This document shows positions 16,571 to 24,949 of a DNA stretch of 25,399 bases, one piece after another (within the stretch, counting starts at the first letter, position 1; each line of letters opens with the position of its first letter). Source of the stretch: Sergeia podlipaevii (lineage: Eukaryota; Euglenozoa; Kinetoplastea; Trypanosomatida; Trypanosomatidae). The notes beneath the pieces were generated by a model. That model saw only the letters and a program-made list of their open reading frames with translations, did not search any database and had not been told where the DNA came from. Location of the stretch: assembly GCA_030849805.1 (NCBI GenBank), contig JASANZ010001933.1, positions 1 to 25,399 on the forward strand, in the 5' to 3' direction. The translations under genes and the position numbers were made by a program.

Positions 16571-18928
16571 TTAAAGCCATCCCGTTTGCTGTAGCATTCC
16601 GCCGCCGCCGCCGCCGCCGCCGTCGTTGTCATTGCTGTCGTTGTTCTGCGCAGCGGCAAGATGATTTCCTAAGCCTTTACCAGCCTTAGGGTTGCGCTTC
16701 TTCTCCTCTGCATCCATCTGATCTAGATAGGCAAAATCGGGGGACTTGGCGTACTCGGCATCCTTGAGCGCGTCACGGAACCACAGATCACCGACATGTG
16801 GGAACTGCTTCCCGTAAAAGCTGCGAGGAGTACGGGGCCGCCGACCCCGCGGACGCATATCCACTTCAACCGGCATCTTCTCTGGGTAGCCAAGCTGCAG
16901 TTTGCGATTCTTATGTCGTAGCAAAACAATCACGTTGTGCACATCGTAGCTAAGCTCAATAGTCTCACCAGCCATTTCCTGTATTGGTTTACCGGGTGTT
17001 TCAAAGACGTAGCGGTTCTGTGGTGTTGCGTTCGCAAGCTTGCCGAGCACTGTAGAAGGCGGGCGTATCGTGAGTACAGGCACATGCATCCACTTCTCCA
17101 GCTTCCTGCGTCGCGCATCTGCGGGAAGCAAAGCTGGGTTGGCAGAGGCACCTTTGCTTGGAGCGGCACCACTAGCTGCTGCAGGTGTTTGTGATGGAGC
17201 CGCACTGCTCGAAGTAGGAGGGTTGACGCTACCATTAGTAGTGGCAGCAGCAGTCAGTACCATCTTTGTGGTGGTCATACTTGGTGTTGTGGTGGACGTG
17301 GAGTTCTTCTTGGGAATCGGAGTTTCCGGTAGACGCGGCACAGACGGCCGAGATTGTGCCGGCATTGCGGCAGCGGCCGGATGAGAGAAGCGATGTGTCA
17401 GGACATGCGCTGGCATGTCCGTCACCCTGGGCATCTGTATTTCTTCCTCCACTGCGTACGAGTTACGGGTGCTTGGTAGAGGACTATGTGCGTTGAGGGA
17501 AATCAGATCTGACATGCCTTCCAGCTGATAGTCAGCGCACCACGTCCCAAGCTGCTTCATAGGAAAGGCCGATTTTGCGTCCTGCGCTGTCGTTGTCCCT
17601 GCTGTTGGTTGCATCGCAGGTCCCGCAGTTGGTTTCGTGGGTAGCACTCCACGCGCAGGGTTCATGTTCGTGGCGTTGGCGGGGCTGGATAGCCCGGGCT
17701 TGGTGGGTGTTATCGCAGGAGAGACGCGCTGCTGCGTAGTTGAGGTAGTAGGAGGTGCTAACGGTCGCACAAACGGTGCTGGGGCAGCATTCTGCTGCTG
17801 TGGCTGCAGCTGATAAGGCGGAGGAGGTCTATTGCAAATACCAACTGGAGCACTGAGTGGAGTCGTTGATGCCTTCACAGAAGTCGCAGATGGAATAGAG
17901 TTGCCCTTTGACGGCGTCGTAGGGGTAGTGACGGCGCTCTCAAACCGCTTTACTTGCTGGCGCACCCACCCACCGCTGTACCCTTTGCTGTCTTGCGCCT
18001 CGCCAGCGTCTCGTCGCTTCAGCGGGGACACTAGTGGTTGCTGCTGCTGAGCTTGAATAGAAAGGCCATGATTGGTGGCCGCCTGGCCCACATGGGTAGA
18101 CTCTTGCGTCTGTCCGACCGCGCCGCGTACGGCGTTGCTGCGATGATTGGCATGGTTACTATTATTCATGATGATGTTGTTGTTCTTGCCGACTGTGACA
18201 TCGCCTAGCGAGCGGGTCGCCTTGTCGTTGGCCAGTGAGATGGCAGTCGCCTGCTTTGTAGTAGAAGGTGGCATCGACACTGTGTTCGGCGTCTGTGTGC
18301 TTTCGCTTTCGTTGCGACTCCAATTTCGTCCACCGCGCGTGGTTATTGTCATATCCTCGCCATTGCTGTTGGGGTTGCTGCCACGATGATCAATTGAGTT
18401 AAATGGGGCCTTGATAGGCGGCAGCAGCGTGTCTTCCACAGAAGGGGAGTGAGTGTCTATACTGCGTCTTACGACCTGCACTCCAACCACCTCAATCGGG
18501 CGACGTGGCCCCCTGCGAACTACTGGCTCGGCATCTACCAGAGAGCTTCCTGTTTCGTCACGAACACTAGGGACAGCGCGGCGGCCGAAGCGTGGCTTGC
18601 TCGTGTTCACGGCACTGCCACCCTCTCCAGAAATTTGAGTCTGAGAATGATCGCATGATGTGGTGTTCGATGCCGCTGGTAAGCTTTGTCGCTTCCCTGT
18701 GTACCCTCGATCTACCATATCCTCAGTACCAGTTGCATTGAGGTTATTGCTGAGATGCCCATTGCTACCATGCAGATTGCGACCTCCGCCTGCCATGTTT
18801 GGGTGAATGGGAGGCGGTGTCCTAGGATGACTGCTGAGTCTTGACCCAGTATCAAAACCCACATCTACTGCGAAGTCCTCACAGACGTCGCTGCCAAAAC
18901 AGAACGAGTACTCGCCTGATTCCTCCAT
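16571..18928 (-). CDS. Gene B: unrecognised 785-aa disordered protein with a compact C-terminal region
   Basis: The ATG at 18928 is the first in the frame after an upstream TGA at 18965-18967. The N-terminus is acidic and aromatic (EESGEYSFCFGSDVCEDFAV, 2-21). Residues 30-450 are Ser/Thr/Pro/Asn-rich and probably disordered, with a PPPPY sequence at 368-372 (a WW-domain ligand pattern) and QQQQ near 294. A short conserved-looking stretch at 458-515 contains GTWCADYQLEGMSDLISL. A second Ala/Thr/Pro linker leads to about 603-750, the most domain-like part: alternating hydrophobic residues (YVFETPG 640-646, ETIELSYDVHNVIVLLRHKN 655-674), a basic RPRGRRPRTPRSF patch at 692-704, and a Trp/Tyr-containing helix-like end. 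Eight Gly at 770-777 come from a GCC/GGC microsatellite. The stop is TAA, followed by another in-frame TAA two codons on. No family was recognised. The gene itself is secure. Confidence 0.9.
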   Translation of the reverse strand: MEESGEYSFCFGSDVCEDFAVDVGFDTGSRLSSHPRTPPPIHPNMAGGGRNLHGSNGHLSNNLNATGTEDMVDRGYTGKRQSLPAASNTTSCDHSQTQISGEGGSAVNTSKPRFGRRAVPSVRDETGSSLVDAEPVVRRGPRRPIEVVGVQVVRRSIDTHSPSVEDTLLPPIKAPFNSIDHRGSNPNSNGEDMTITTRGGRNWSRNESESTQTPNTVSMPPSTTKQATAISLANDKATRSLGDVTVGKNNNIIMNNSNHANHRSNAVRGAVGQTQESTHVGQAATNHGLSIQAQQQQPLVSPLKRRDAGEAQDSKGYSGGWVRQQVKRFESAVTTPTTPSKGNSIPSATSVKASTTPLSAPVGICNRPPPPYQLQPQQQNAAPAPFVRPLAPPTTSTTQQRVSPAITPTKPGLSSPANATNMNPARGVLPTKPTAGPAMQPTAGTTTAQDAKSAFPMKQLGTWCADYQLEGMSDLISLNAHSPLPSTRNSYAVEEEIQMPRVTDMPAHVLTHRFSHPAAAAMPAQSRPSVPRLPETPIPKKNSTSTTTPSMTTTKMVLTAAATTNGSVNPPTSSSAAPSQTPAAASGAAPSKGASANPALLPADARRRKLEKWMHVPVLTIRPPSTVLGKLANATPQNRYVFETPGKPIQEMAGETIELSYDVHNVIVLLRHKNRKLQLGYPEKMPVEVDMRPRGRRPRTPRSFYGKQFPHVGDLWFRDALKDAEYAKSPDFAYLDQMDAEEKKRNPKAGKGLGNHLAAAQNNDSNDNDGGGGGGGGMLQQTGWL

Positions 18929-19191
18929 AATGTTGAAATCAAAAAGGCAATCTGGGTTCCCTCCTCAATATATTTTTTTTAAAAGGCTGCTACTATTATT
19001 ATTTGTTCCGTACGATTGCTTTGTGCCAATAGTAATAATAAAAGTAGTATTAGTTGTATATATATATATATATACTTTGCTATTGTCGAATGAAAGAGTT
19101 CCCCTCTTGGGTCACAGGGTCTTTATGGTTTCTCACTTCCCTCCTTTTTTTGCGTTTGTTGTCTAATAGAACGCTTTATACGTGCGCGTGT

Positions 19192-19230
19192 CTGTACAAC
19201 AGCGGTTGTGAAATGAAAAAAAACACACAC
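19192..19230 (-). promoter_or_regulatory. Likely spliced-leader acceptor of gene B, giving a leader of about 263 nt
   Basis: No good pyrimidine tract lies directly before the ATG of gene B. The nearest convincing one on the minus strand is a T8 run with flanking pyrimidines (about 19205-19230) followed by an AG at 19193-19192. The 263 nt between it and the start codon contain no ATG, which supports a long leader. Weaker AGs closer in (for example 18953-18952) remain possible. Confidence 0.45.
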
Positions 19231-20377
19231 AATAGTAGTAATAGATAAAATTAAAAAATGAACGTAATGATAATGAAAAACAAAGATCACTTGGAGTTTC
19301 TTTTTGCCAACCGACTTTTACTTAAAACCAATTTTCCTTTTTTTCTTCTTGTTTCTCTCTTAAAAAAAAAAAAGTGTCGCGCTGCCTGGTAGTTTACTTG
19401 TGCCAGCAAAGCTTTCTGTCAGGAACAAAAAATAATAATAATAAGTGAGGACAAAGCTGCGTGACAAAATGTATTTGCGGAGTTGCGTGCCACAGTACAA
19501 TAGCTTCACTAAGAAGCAAAAAGAAAAAAAGTTTCGGAACACACACACACACAATACAACTTGCCTTATTGTAGAAGATAAAACAAAAAATATATTCCTA
19601 AATAACAGTGCAATGTGAAACGAAAAAAAAAAGCGCAAAAAGCAAAACACTGAAAGTAAAGGAAAAAAATAAAAAGGTGAAATATATATGTGTATATATA
19701 TGTGTAGAGTACTTGATAAAAATGAAAATAATAATAATAACAATAATAATAGACAAGGTAAAAAAGAAAGACAAATTTTAATCAAATTAAATTGCAATAT
19801 CACTTGGAAATAGAGGTGTTGAAGACTTCTAATCTCAACATACTGACAGTACACAGTACTCAAGCATCAAATATTGAATAGCTTCTAACCTTATGTTAGA
19901 ACAAAAAAAAAGTTTTTTTTTAGTTGCGTAAGCTGCTGGTTTCGACGAATGCAAAATGTTAATTTGTTCTTCTTTATGACAAAAAATAATTGCACTTTGG
20001 AGAACTGGAAGAAATAATAAAAAAAGGAGAAAAAGAGAAAAAAAAAACCAACATATAACTACAAAACACACAAATATATATATATATAATAGGGATCAAA
20101 AATATGTATTTATATAGCAACAACAACAACAACAAAGACTCAATGCCCTGAATAAACGAGCAAAGGTTGCAAAAAGAAAACATTAAAATAAAATGAACTG
20201 AGTGAAACTATATATTGATAATTATCTACACTCGATAAATATGATAAAATAGATGCGGAGAGCAAAGGAACACTCGAAAAGAAAATGGGGGAGGGGAGCG
20301 CGAACTGTTTTTACCTCATTGCTTCTTCAGCCCATCTCTTTTCTCTCTTTCATTTACCCCTCTCCTTCTCCCACGAT

Positions 20378-20380
<3 letters not shown>

Positions 20381-20416
<36 letters not shown>

Positions 20417-20491
20417 CCCTTTCATTCACTTCAATATCTTTTTGTTAAATACCGAATATACTAAAGAGAGAGGGGGAGAGAGAGAGAGAGA
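20381..20491. repeat. CT/AG inverted microsatellite pair
   Basis: (CT)16 at 20381-20412 faces a purine tract at 20463-20491 containing (GA)8. A perfect stem of 15 bp can form in several registers, with a loop of about 60 nt. Homopurine/homopyrimidine mirror character also allows triplex (H-DNA). Confidence 0.75.
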
Positions 20492-20889
20492 TGTCGTACA
20501 AACATTTACAATCACACACAAACACACAGACACACACAGATACTAAAAATAAGTGAGCAGTCTAATTTCTAGAAAGCGACAGTGTTTCCCTCTCTACGCA
20601 TCAAACATAAAAATATATTGCAACTATAAAAAAAAAGAGGTAATCTAATTCGCCACGTGTTGGGTGACACAAATGAAAAGTGATAACAAAAATGAACAAA
20701 CAAAACAAACAAAAGGAGAGGTGTAAAGTAGATGACCAGAGAATTTCTTCATAGGCGAGCAATAATATATATATGAAGAGAATTCGACCCCCCTCCAAAA
20801 AAAAAAGCACACACGAGGAAGAAAAAGGAGAAAGGGGGAAGAGATTCGCTACACGACAACAACAAATAACTAAATCTACTTGTTTGCTT

Positions 20890-20908
20890 CTGTCTCTGTC
20901 TCTCTCTG

Positions 20909-20945
<37 letters not shown>
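20890..20945. repeat. TCTG/TC pyrimidine microsatellite
   Basis: Interspersed TCTG and TC units turning into a pure TC run near 20917-20944. On the transcript strand it is a GA-rich block. Confidence 0.85.
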
Positions 20946-20949
<4 letters not shown>

Positions 20950-20966
20950 GTCTTCTTATTCTTTCG

Positions 20967-21050
20967 TCATGCACTCATTTTTTTTCCGTTGTTGTGTGCG
21001 CGCGTTGATAGTAGTGCAGCCACAATCAAGACAAGGCTGTGGCAACACAT
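20967..21050 (-). CDS. Candidate 27-aa signal-peptide-like micro-ORF
   Basis: MCCHSLVLIVAALLSTRAHN followed by NGKKMSA and TGA. The upstream acceptor is textbook-like (long T/C tract, then CTTTTTTGCAG with AG at 21058-21057) but leaves only 6 nt of leader. Very short; could equally be an alternative splice site inside the spacer. Confidence 0.15.
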   Translation of the reverse strand: MCCHSLVLIVAALLSTRAHNNGKKMSA

Positions 21051-21432
21051 ACAAATCTGCAAAAAAGCAAGAAGTAAAGATAAAAAAAATAGGAATAAAA
21101 AGAAGTAGTTCAGCACCGTGACCTTATGATAGCACTTAAAAATCTTTTTCTTCCTCTCTCCTTCTGTTTTTCTCCTCTCGATATGCACAGACTCATTTAC
21201 TAGAAAAAAAAATACACATTGTTATACTGGTTTTTCAAATAATGATAAAAAAAGTATATATTTACAGAAACCACAACCCACATGCTAAATCTATATTAGA
21301 TAAGTAGAAAACAATAAAAAACAAATGTTTATTTGAAATAGTCTTTTGACCAACAAACAAATATATATATGGCAACAACAACAACAACATACAGATACAC
21401 CATATATAGATAGATATCATTACTAATCACTT

Positions 21433-21612
21433 TCACATTCCAAGAAGACTTGGTATAGCGCTTGACCGTTGTATCTTCAATGTTGGGTAACACAAAGCAC
21501 ACTTATAATAATAATAATAATAACAATAACAGCTGTCCTCTCTAGACAACAACATCACAATGTAGGAGCAGTACAGTTTTACTGTTAACCATATAAGCTG
21601 CAAGCGAACCAT
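21433..21612 (-). CDS. Candidate 59-aa small protein with a Tyr6 run
   Basis: Starts MVRLQLIWLTVKLYCSYIVM, a hydrophobic N-terminus; then LLSREDSCYC, six Tyr encoded by an (ATA/TAT)n repeat, and KCALCYPTLKIQRSSAIPSL before LGM and the stop TGA or equivalent at 21433-21435. Upstream on the minus strand CTTTTCTCTTTTATTATT... ends in an AG, and no ATG intervenes. The frame runs across a microsatellite, which makes chance openness more likely. Confidence 0.2.
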   Translation of the reverse strand: MVRLQLIWLTVKLYCSYIVMLLSREDSCYCYYYYYYKCALCYPTLKIQRSSAIPSLLGM

Positions 21613-21731
21613 GCAAAACTCCAATTATAATAATGGCTAATAATAAATAATAATAATAATAAAAGAGAAAAGCTGTGAAATCACATTCCGAAAAACAACA
21701 CATAAAATGATCTTTTAAAGAAAAGAATGGT

Positions 21732-21884
21732 TTAAAGATGTTCCCTCTCACTTCCCGTTTCTGCATTATGCTCCTGATTTTTTTTTTTAGGGGAACTCAT
21801 AATTGTACTATGTACATCCAACACAGAAAAGAAAAAAATAAGAACAGGTGAAGAAACAATCAATGCACAAGCTGCTGCCTCCAT
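21732..21884 (-). CDS. Candidate 50-aa small membrane or secreted protein
   Basis: This short frame was read codon by codon. It begins MEAAACALIVSSPVLIFFFS, a signal-anchor-like hydrophobic segment, continues with VLDVHSTIMSS, then a charged tail (PKKKNQEHNAETGSEREHL) ending at TAA. Upstream on the minus strand a T11 tract and GCTTTTACGTAAAG provide an acceptor (AG at 21917-21916), giving a 31-nt leader whose only upstream ATG is immediately followed by TGA. The polar tail contrasts with the Phe/Leu-rich translation of the surrounding U-rich sequence. No homologue is known to me, and a chance frame in the 3' UTR of gene A cannot be excluded. Confidence 0.33.
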   Translation of the reverse strand: MEAAACALIVSSPVLIFFFSVLDVHSTIMSSPKKKNQEHNAETGSEREHL

Positions 21885-22192
21885 CAGCGTCACAATACTC
21901 ACATAAGTTGAGTCGCTTTACGTAAAAGCAAAAAAAAAAATGAAGGTAATACATAAGCGTCCTCTTAATGAAGAAAAAAAAACCTAAAAAATTTGCGACT
22001 TAGTAGCAACATTGTCAACGAACTTTCGCTCATCCATCAAAAAGCAAAAAATAATAATAATAAAAGTGTAGCAGCTTAGTGCAAAGCACAGGCGTAGGAT
22101 CAATAAAAATAGAACCACTCACGTCCACGCCTGCCTATATATACGGCACAAACAGCACCACTTCACCAATATACATATATATATATATACTT

Positions 22193-22387
22193 CTAAGCAA
22201 CAGAGGAAAACCTAAAACAATGCACGAACTGCCCATCAAACAATAATATAATAAAATAATGCACGTGTAGTTTTTTTTTTTTGCTGTACGCGCACAGTAT
22301 AAAATCTCTCATATGCATTTTCTTTATTTCCAGCTCGCTATGTGAGTGTGAATAAGAAATACATAAACACGCTGCGTTTACATACAT
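22193..22387 (-). CDS. Candidate 64-aa frame behind gene A
   Basis: A 64-codon ATG frame starting MYVNAACLCISYSHSHSELE, containing a Lys4 run made by a homopolymer (about 22271-22282) and ending FRFSSVA, stop TAG. It begins about 200 nt after the stop of gene A. Several ATGs lie directly upstream in other frames, which would lower translation, and the acceptor (AG near 22409) is only moderate. Could be real or a chance frame in the 3' UTR. Confidence 0.15.
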   Translation of the reverse strand: MYVNAACLCISYSHSHSELEIKKMHMRDFILCAYSKKKKLHVHYFIILLFDGQFVHCFRFSSVA

Positions 22388-22460
22388 TCATGCATTGCAT
22401 TGTAACGACTAACAAACATGCGAGGATTTGTATAGAGAAAAACTTTCATATAGCTGCGCT

Positions 22461-22463
22461 CAT

Positions 22464-22506
<43 letters not shown>

Positions 22507-22519
22507 TAGATAGATAGAT
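22461..22519. repeat. Compound (CA)(TA)n(GATA)n microsatellite
   Basis: A CA run, then alternating TA at about 22471-22504, then GATA units to about 22519. It starts about 65 nt beyond the gene A stop codon. Confidence 0.85.
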
Positions 22520-22582
22520 GTTCATAGATACGTCAAGCCGTGTTTTCTTCCCTCTGCGTTGCTGCAGCAAAGAGAGCACTAT

Positions 22583-24424
22583 CTAGGAAAACATATTCCG
22601 TATCGTTTCTACAAACTTCGACTTCTTCACTGCACCTTCCGCAACGGTGGTCTTATCCTTGCGCACGTCACGCACCTGCTTTGCTTTTCTCCGCTGTTCG
22701 CGATAGTTAAGCCTACGCAGTGCCTCCTCTGTTGGGGAGTCCACCCATGTAGAGTGCGTGTACCCCTCCATCCAAGAATTATCATTCTCCACCGTAGTGC
22801 GTATCGCGCGCACCATGTTGCGCCCGCCAGGTCCTGTTTTTGAAAACTGTGGCATCGGCCGTGGGTGGATGCGGCGGCCGTTGGGCAACCTCGTAGGCTC
22901 CATGCAGGACGGCTGTGGCCCCCTGGCCACCGGTTTCTTGTAAGGGAAATCTTTGAGCGGGGCGTGTCGAATCTCTCGTGGTGGCACTGCAAGTGGGCCT
23001 TGTGGCTGTGGTACATTCATCATGCGATTCAACATAGGGACCTGTGGCACGCTTTGATATTGCTGTGGGTGCGGATACGGCGACGGAGGATGCAACTGTT
23101 GGTAATGATGATTTTGGTAGTGCTGCTGCTGCTGCTGCTTCTGTTGCTCGTACGGTAGCCGCTGTTGTGGGAGGTTCATGCGCGTTGCAGCGCCGCCCAT
23201 GTTCATCCCAGCCGGTGCTCCGGTATTGTTGGAACTTTCCAAACTCCCAGGTGGTGAAGGGGCAGGGGTGTGACTAACCAAGGCGGTGTTAACTCCAGTG
23301 GTAGTCGTTGTGGTCGTCGTTGTAGCAGCGACGCTCTGCGTTGCTTTAACGATGCTATTGTTGTTGACGGTATTGCTGTTGGTGTTGGCGTCGCTGCTGC
23401 TGAGGGCAGGCGCTTTATTCGGGTTGCCGGTCGCAGTAGTGCTTGAGTCGATGGTCGCAGTGTTGCTTTGGGTGTTGTTGATATTCTCGGTAGCGGTGAT
23501 AGTAGGTATGGTTGCTGAGGAAGTAACAAGAAGAACTGTTTTGCCTTTAGGGCTGGGGGAGGCTTCGGGGCTGCTTGGCGTATTCTTCGTTTCCTTGGAC
23601 GCCTCTTGAGGAGAATGATGTTGTGTTTCAGAAGGCTCGGGAGATACTGTTTTCGTGGGCACATTATTGATAGAGACAGTAGCGCTAAGCGGAGGAAGGG
23701 GTGGAACACCCTGAGAAACGCTAAGGTCAGGAGATCCTGACTGCTTTTGTTGGTGTACTAGGCAGGGAGAGGTTGCGTCATGTCGTACCCCAGGAACTCT
23801 CGAGGTTGGCGGTGCTGGCTGCATCGGGGAAGGCCCCTGTAGTCGCTTCGGTGCCTGCGGAGGAGGACCACAGAAGTAGTGCTGACGTGTTTCCGCTCGT
23901 AAAGCTGTGTTCCTTGGCATTATCGCTGTTGGTGCGCTGTTGCTGAGGTGGCTAGTGCCGTTGCTGTTACCTCCTCCCTGTGGCCTGGATCCTTGCTGGA
24001 TCAAGTGTGGCGGCATCATGCCTGCGGATAGGCTCGCCAACGGACCTGCAACGCCCTTCACTACTCCCTCTGCCAAACTCTTGCTGGCATACGGGCCTCC
24101 CCCTGCTCTTCCTCCGTGAGAGTTAGGCACAAAGCCGCCGTTGGTAGGCCCAGGAAGCACAAACTCTGCTTGCCTCGCTCCTGCAGTCGGTTTTTGACCT
24201 CCCATATGCCATCCATGAGAAGTATTCATCAAGGGATGTGCAGCGGATTGATCCGGCGAGTGCGGCATCGATCCACTCGCAGTGGCGTTGGTGGTAGCTG
24301 GCATTTGCATCAGCGGACGGTGTTGCTGCTGTTGTGAAAACTGCGCGAAGGTCATTCGCTTGCTTTGCATCTGTTGTTGTTGTGGTGGTGGTGAGTGGGA
24401 TGAAGTTCCGTTTACTGCTTCCAT
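22583..24424 (-). CDS. Gene A: unrecognised 613-aa Gln/Pro/Thr-rich protein with a basic C-terminus
   Basis: I do not recognise a family. The frame is open further upstream but without an ATG, and it runs through a pyrimidine tract and an AG at 24469-24470. The ATG at 24424 is therefore the first start behind the likely splice acceptor (44-nt leader). Residues 1-470 are low-complexity: QQQQ runs near 15 and 31, Pro-rich 187-260, Ser/Thr/Asn-rich 280-400, nine Thr at 368-376, a Gln/His-rich stretch 427-460. The last 130 residues look more constrained: PREIRHAPLKDFPYKKPVARG-type basic/proline sequence at 482-502, two Trp (551, 560), then SP (563-564), LRRLNYREQRRK at 569-580 and a Lys/Arg-rich end. 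The stop is TAG. A scaffold or RNA-binding regulator is possible but not shown. Existence of the gene is well supported by length, composition and acceptor; function is unknown. Confidence 0.9.
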   Translation of the reverse strand: MEAVNGTSSHSPPPQQQQMQSKRMTFAQFSQQQQHRPLMQMPATTNATASGSMPHSPDQSAAHPLMNTSHGWHMGGQKPTAGARQAEFVLPGPTNGGFVPNSHGGRAGGGPYASKSLAEGVVKGVAGPLASLSAGMMPPHLIQQGSRPQGGGNSNGTSHLSNSAPTAIMPRNTALRAETRQHYFCGPPPQAPKRLQGPSPMQPAPPTSRVPGVRHDATSPCLVHQQKQSGSPDLSVSQGVPPLPPLSATVSINNVPTKTVSPEPSETQHHSPQEASKETKNTPSSPEASPSPKGKTVLLVTSSATIPTITATENINNTQSNTATIDSSTTATGNPNKAPALSSSDANTNSNTVNNNSIVKATQSVAATTTTTTTTTGVNTALVSHTPAPSPPGSLESSNNTGAPAGMNMGGAATRMNLPQQRLPYEQQKQQQQQHYQNHHYQQLHPPSPYPHPQQYQSVPQVPMLNRMMNVPQPQGPLAVPPREIRHAPLKDFPYKKPVARGPQPSCMEPTRLPNGRRIHPRPMPQFSKTGPGGRNMVRAIRTTVENDNSWMEGYTHSTWVDSPTEEALRRLNYREQRRKAKQVRDVRKDKTTVAEGAVKKSKFVETIRNMFS

Positions 24425-24468
24425 CGGGTACCGCAACACAACAAGCAACTTTTTTTTTTTCTCAAATA

Positions 24469-24497
24469 CTGGTGAGGAAAAGAAGAAAAAAAAAAGT
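24469..24497 (-). promoter_or_regulatory. Spliced-leader acceptor of gene A
   Basis: Read on the minus strand, a tract of T and C (about 24473-24495) ends in CACCAG, with the AG at 24470-24469. It lies 44 nt before the ATG, and no ATG lies between. This is the standard layout of a trypanosomatid trans-splice site. The site is inferred from pattern only. Confidence 0.75.
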
Positions 24498-24787
24498 AAC
24501 AAGCAGATGCCAAAATAGTTGGCAGGGCTCTTGCACGTTCACAAATAACAACAATAATAACAAACAAGATATGTGGCTACTACTTTAATTTTATAAAAAG
24601 CTATGCTTTTCCTTTAAGCATAAAATTACGTAGTAGTAGTAGTAGCAGTATGAAGAAATTAACGAGAAAAAAGATAATAGTTGCGTTGAACAGATATTAT
24701 ATATAATGATGCTGATCTGGATCGGTACGCAAGCCTATGTAAGAAAACCGAAAAAAAAAAGATATGCTAAGAAGGAGTTTCAGCTCT

Positions 24788-24949
24788 CTATCTGTGAATA
24801 CAAAAGAGGAAGAAAAGATAAGAAAAGAGAGAAAACAATAAAGAAAGAAGAAATTGAACAGTTGCATCTACAAGAAAACTCCATTGTATGGCAAGAGAAC
24901 ATAAAGGTAGAGTAGAAAAGAAGAGAGAAAGAGAGTCCACTGTAACCAT
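24788..24949 (-). CDS. Candidate 53-aa hydrophobic small protein upstream of gene A
   Basis: Starts MVTVDSLSLFFSTLPLCSLA, then IQWSFLVDATVQFLLSLLFS and a Phe/Leu-rich end with CIHR, stop TAG. It would be two membrane segments. The acceptor is good: a T12 tract, CTTTACTGTAAG with AG at 24963-24962, leader 12 nt. The hydrophobic composition is what a U-rich strand gives by chance, so confidence is low. Confidence 0.18.
   Translation of the reverse strand: MVTVDSLSLFFSTLPLCSLAIQWSFLVDATVQFLLSLLFSLFSYLFFLFCIHR

Larger units (their letters stand above)
18929..22582. other. Spacer between genes A and B
   Basis: Probable 3' UTR of gene A and leader of gene B. Holds (TA)n at 19057-19074, 22173-22190 and 22471-22504 (the last followed by (GATA)n), (CT)16 at 20381-20412 with a purine partner at 20463-20491, a TCTG/TC tract at 20890-20945, (CAA)n at 20118-20135 and 21372-21389, (ATA)n at 21504-21529 and 21639-21663. 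Candidate small frames are listed separately. The frame 19360-19863 has no ATG. Confidence 0.6.

Noticed and set aside
16723..17496. Overlapping frames in genes A, B and D on other frames and strands
   Set aside because: Shadows of GC-richer coding sequence without their own start signals.
19360..19863. 167-codon open frame on the minus strand
   Set aside because: It has no internal ATG, is Phe/Leu/Tyr-rich from T homopolymers and has no usable start; treated as noncoding.
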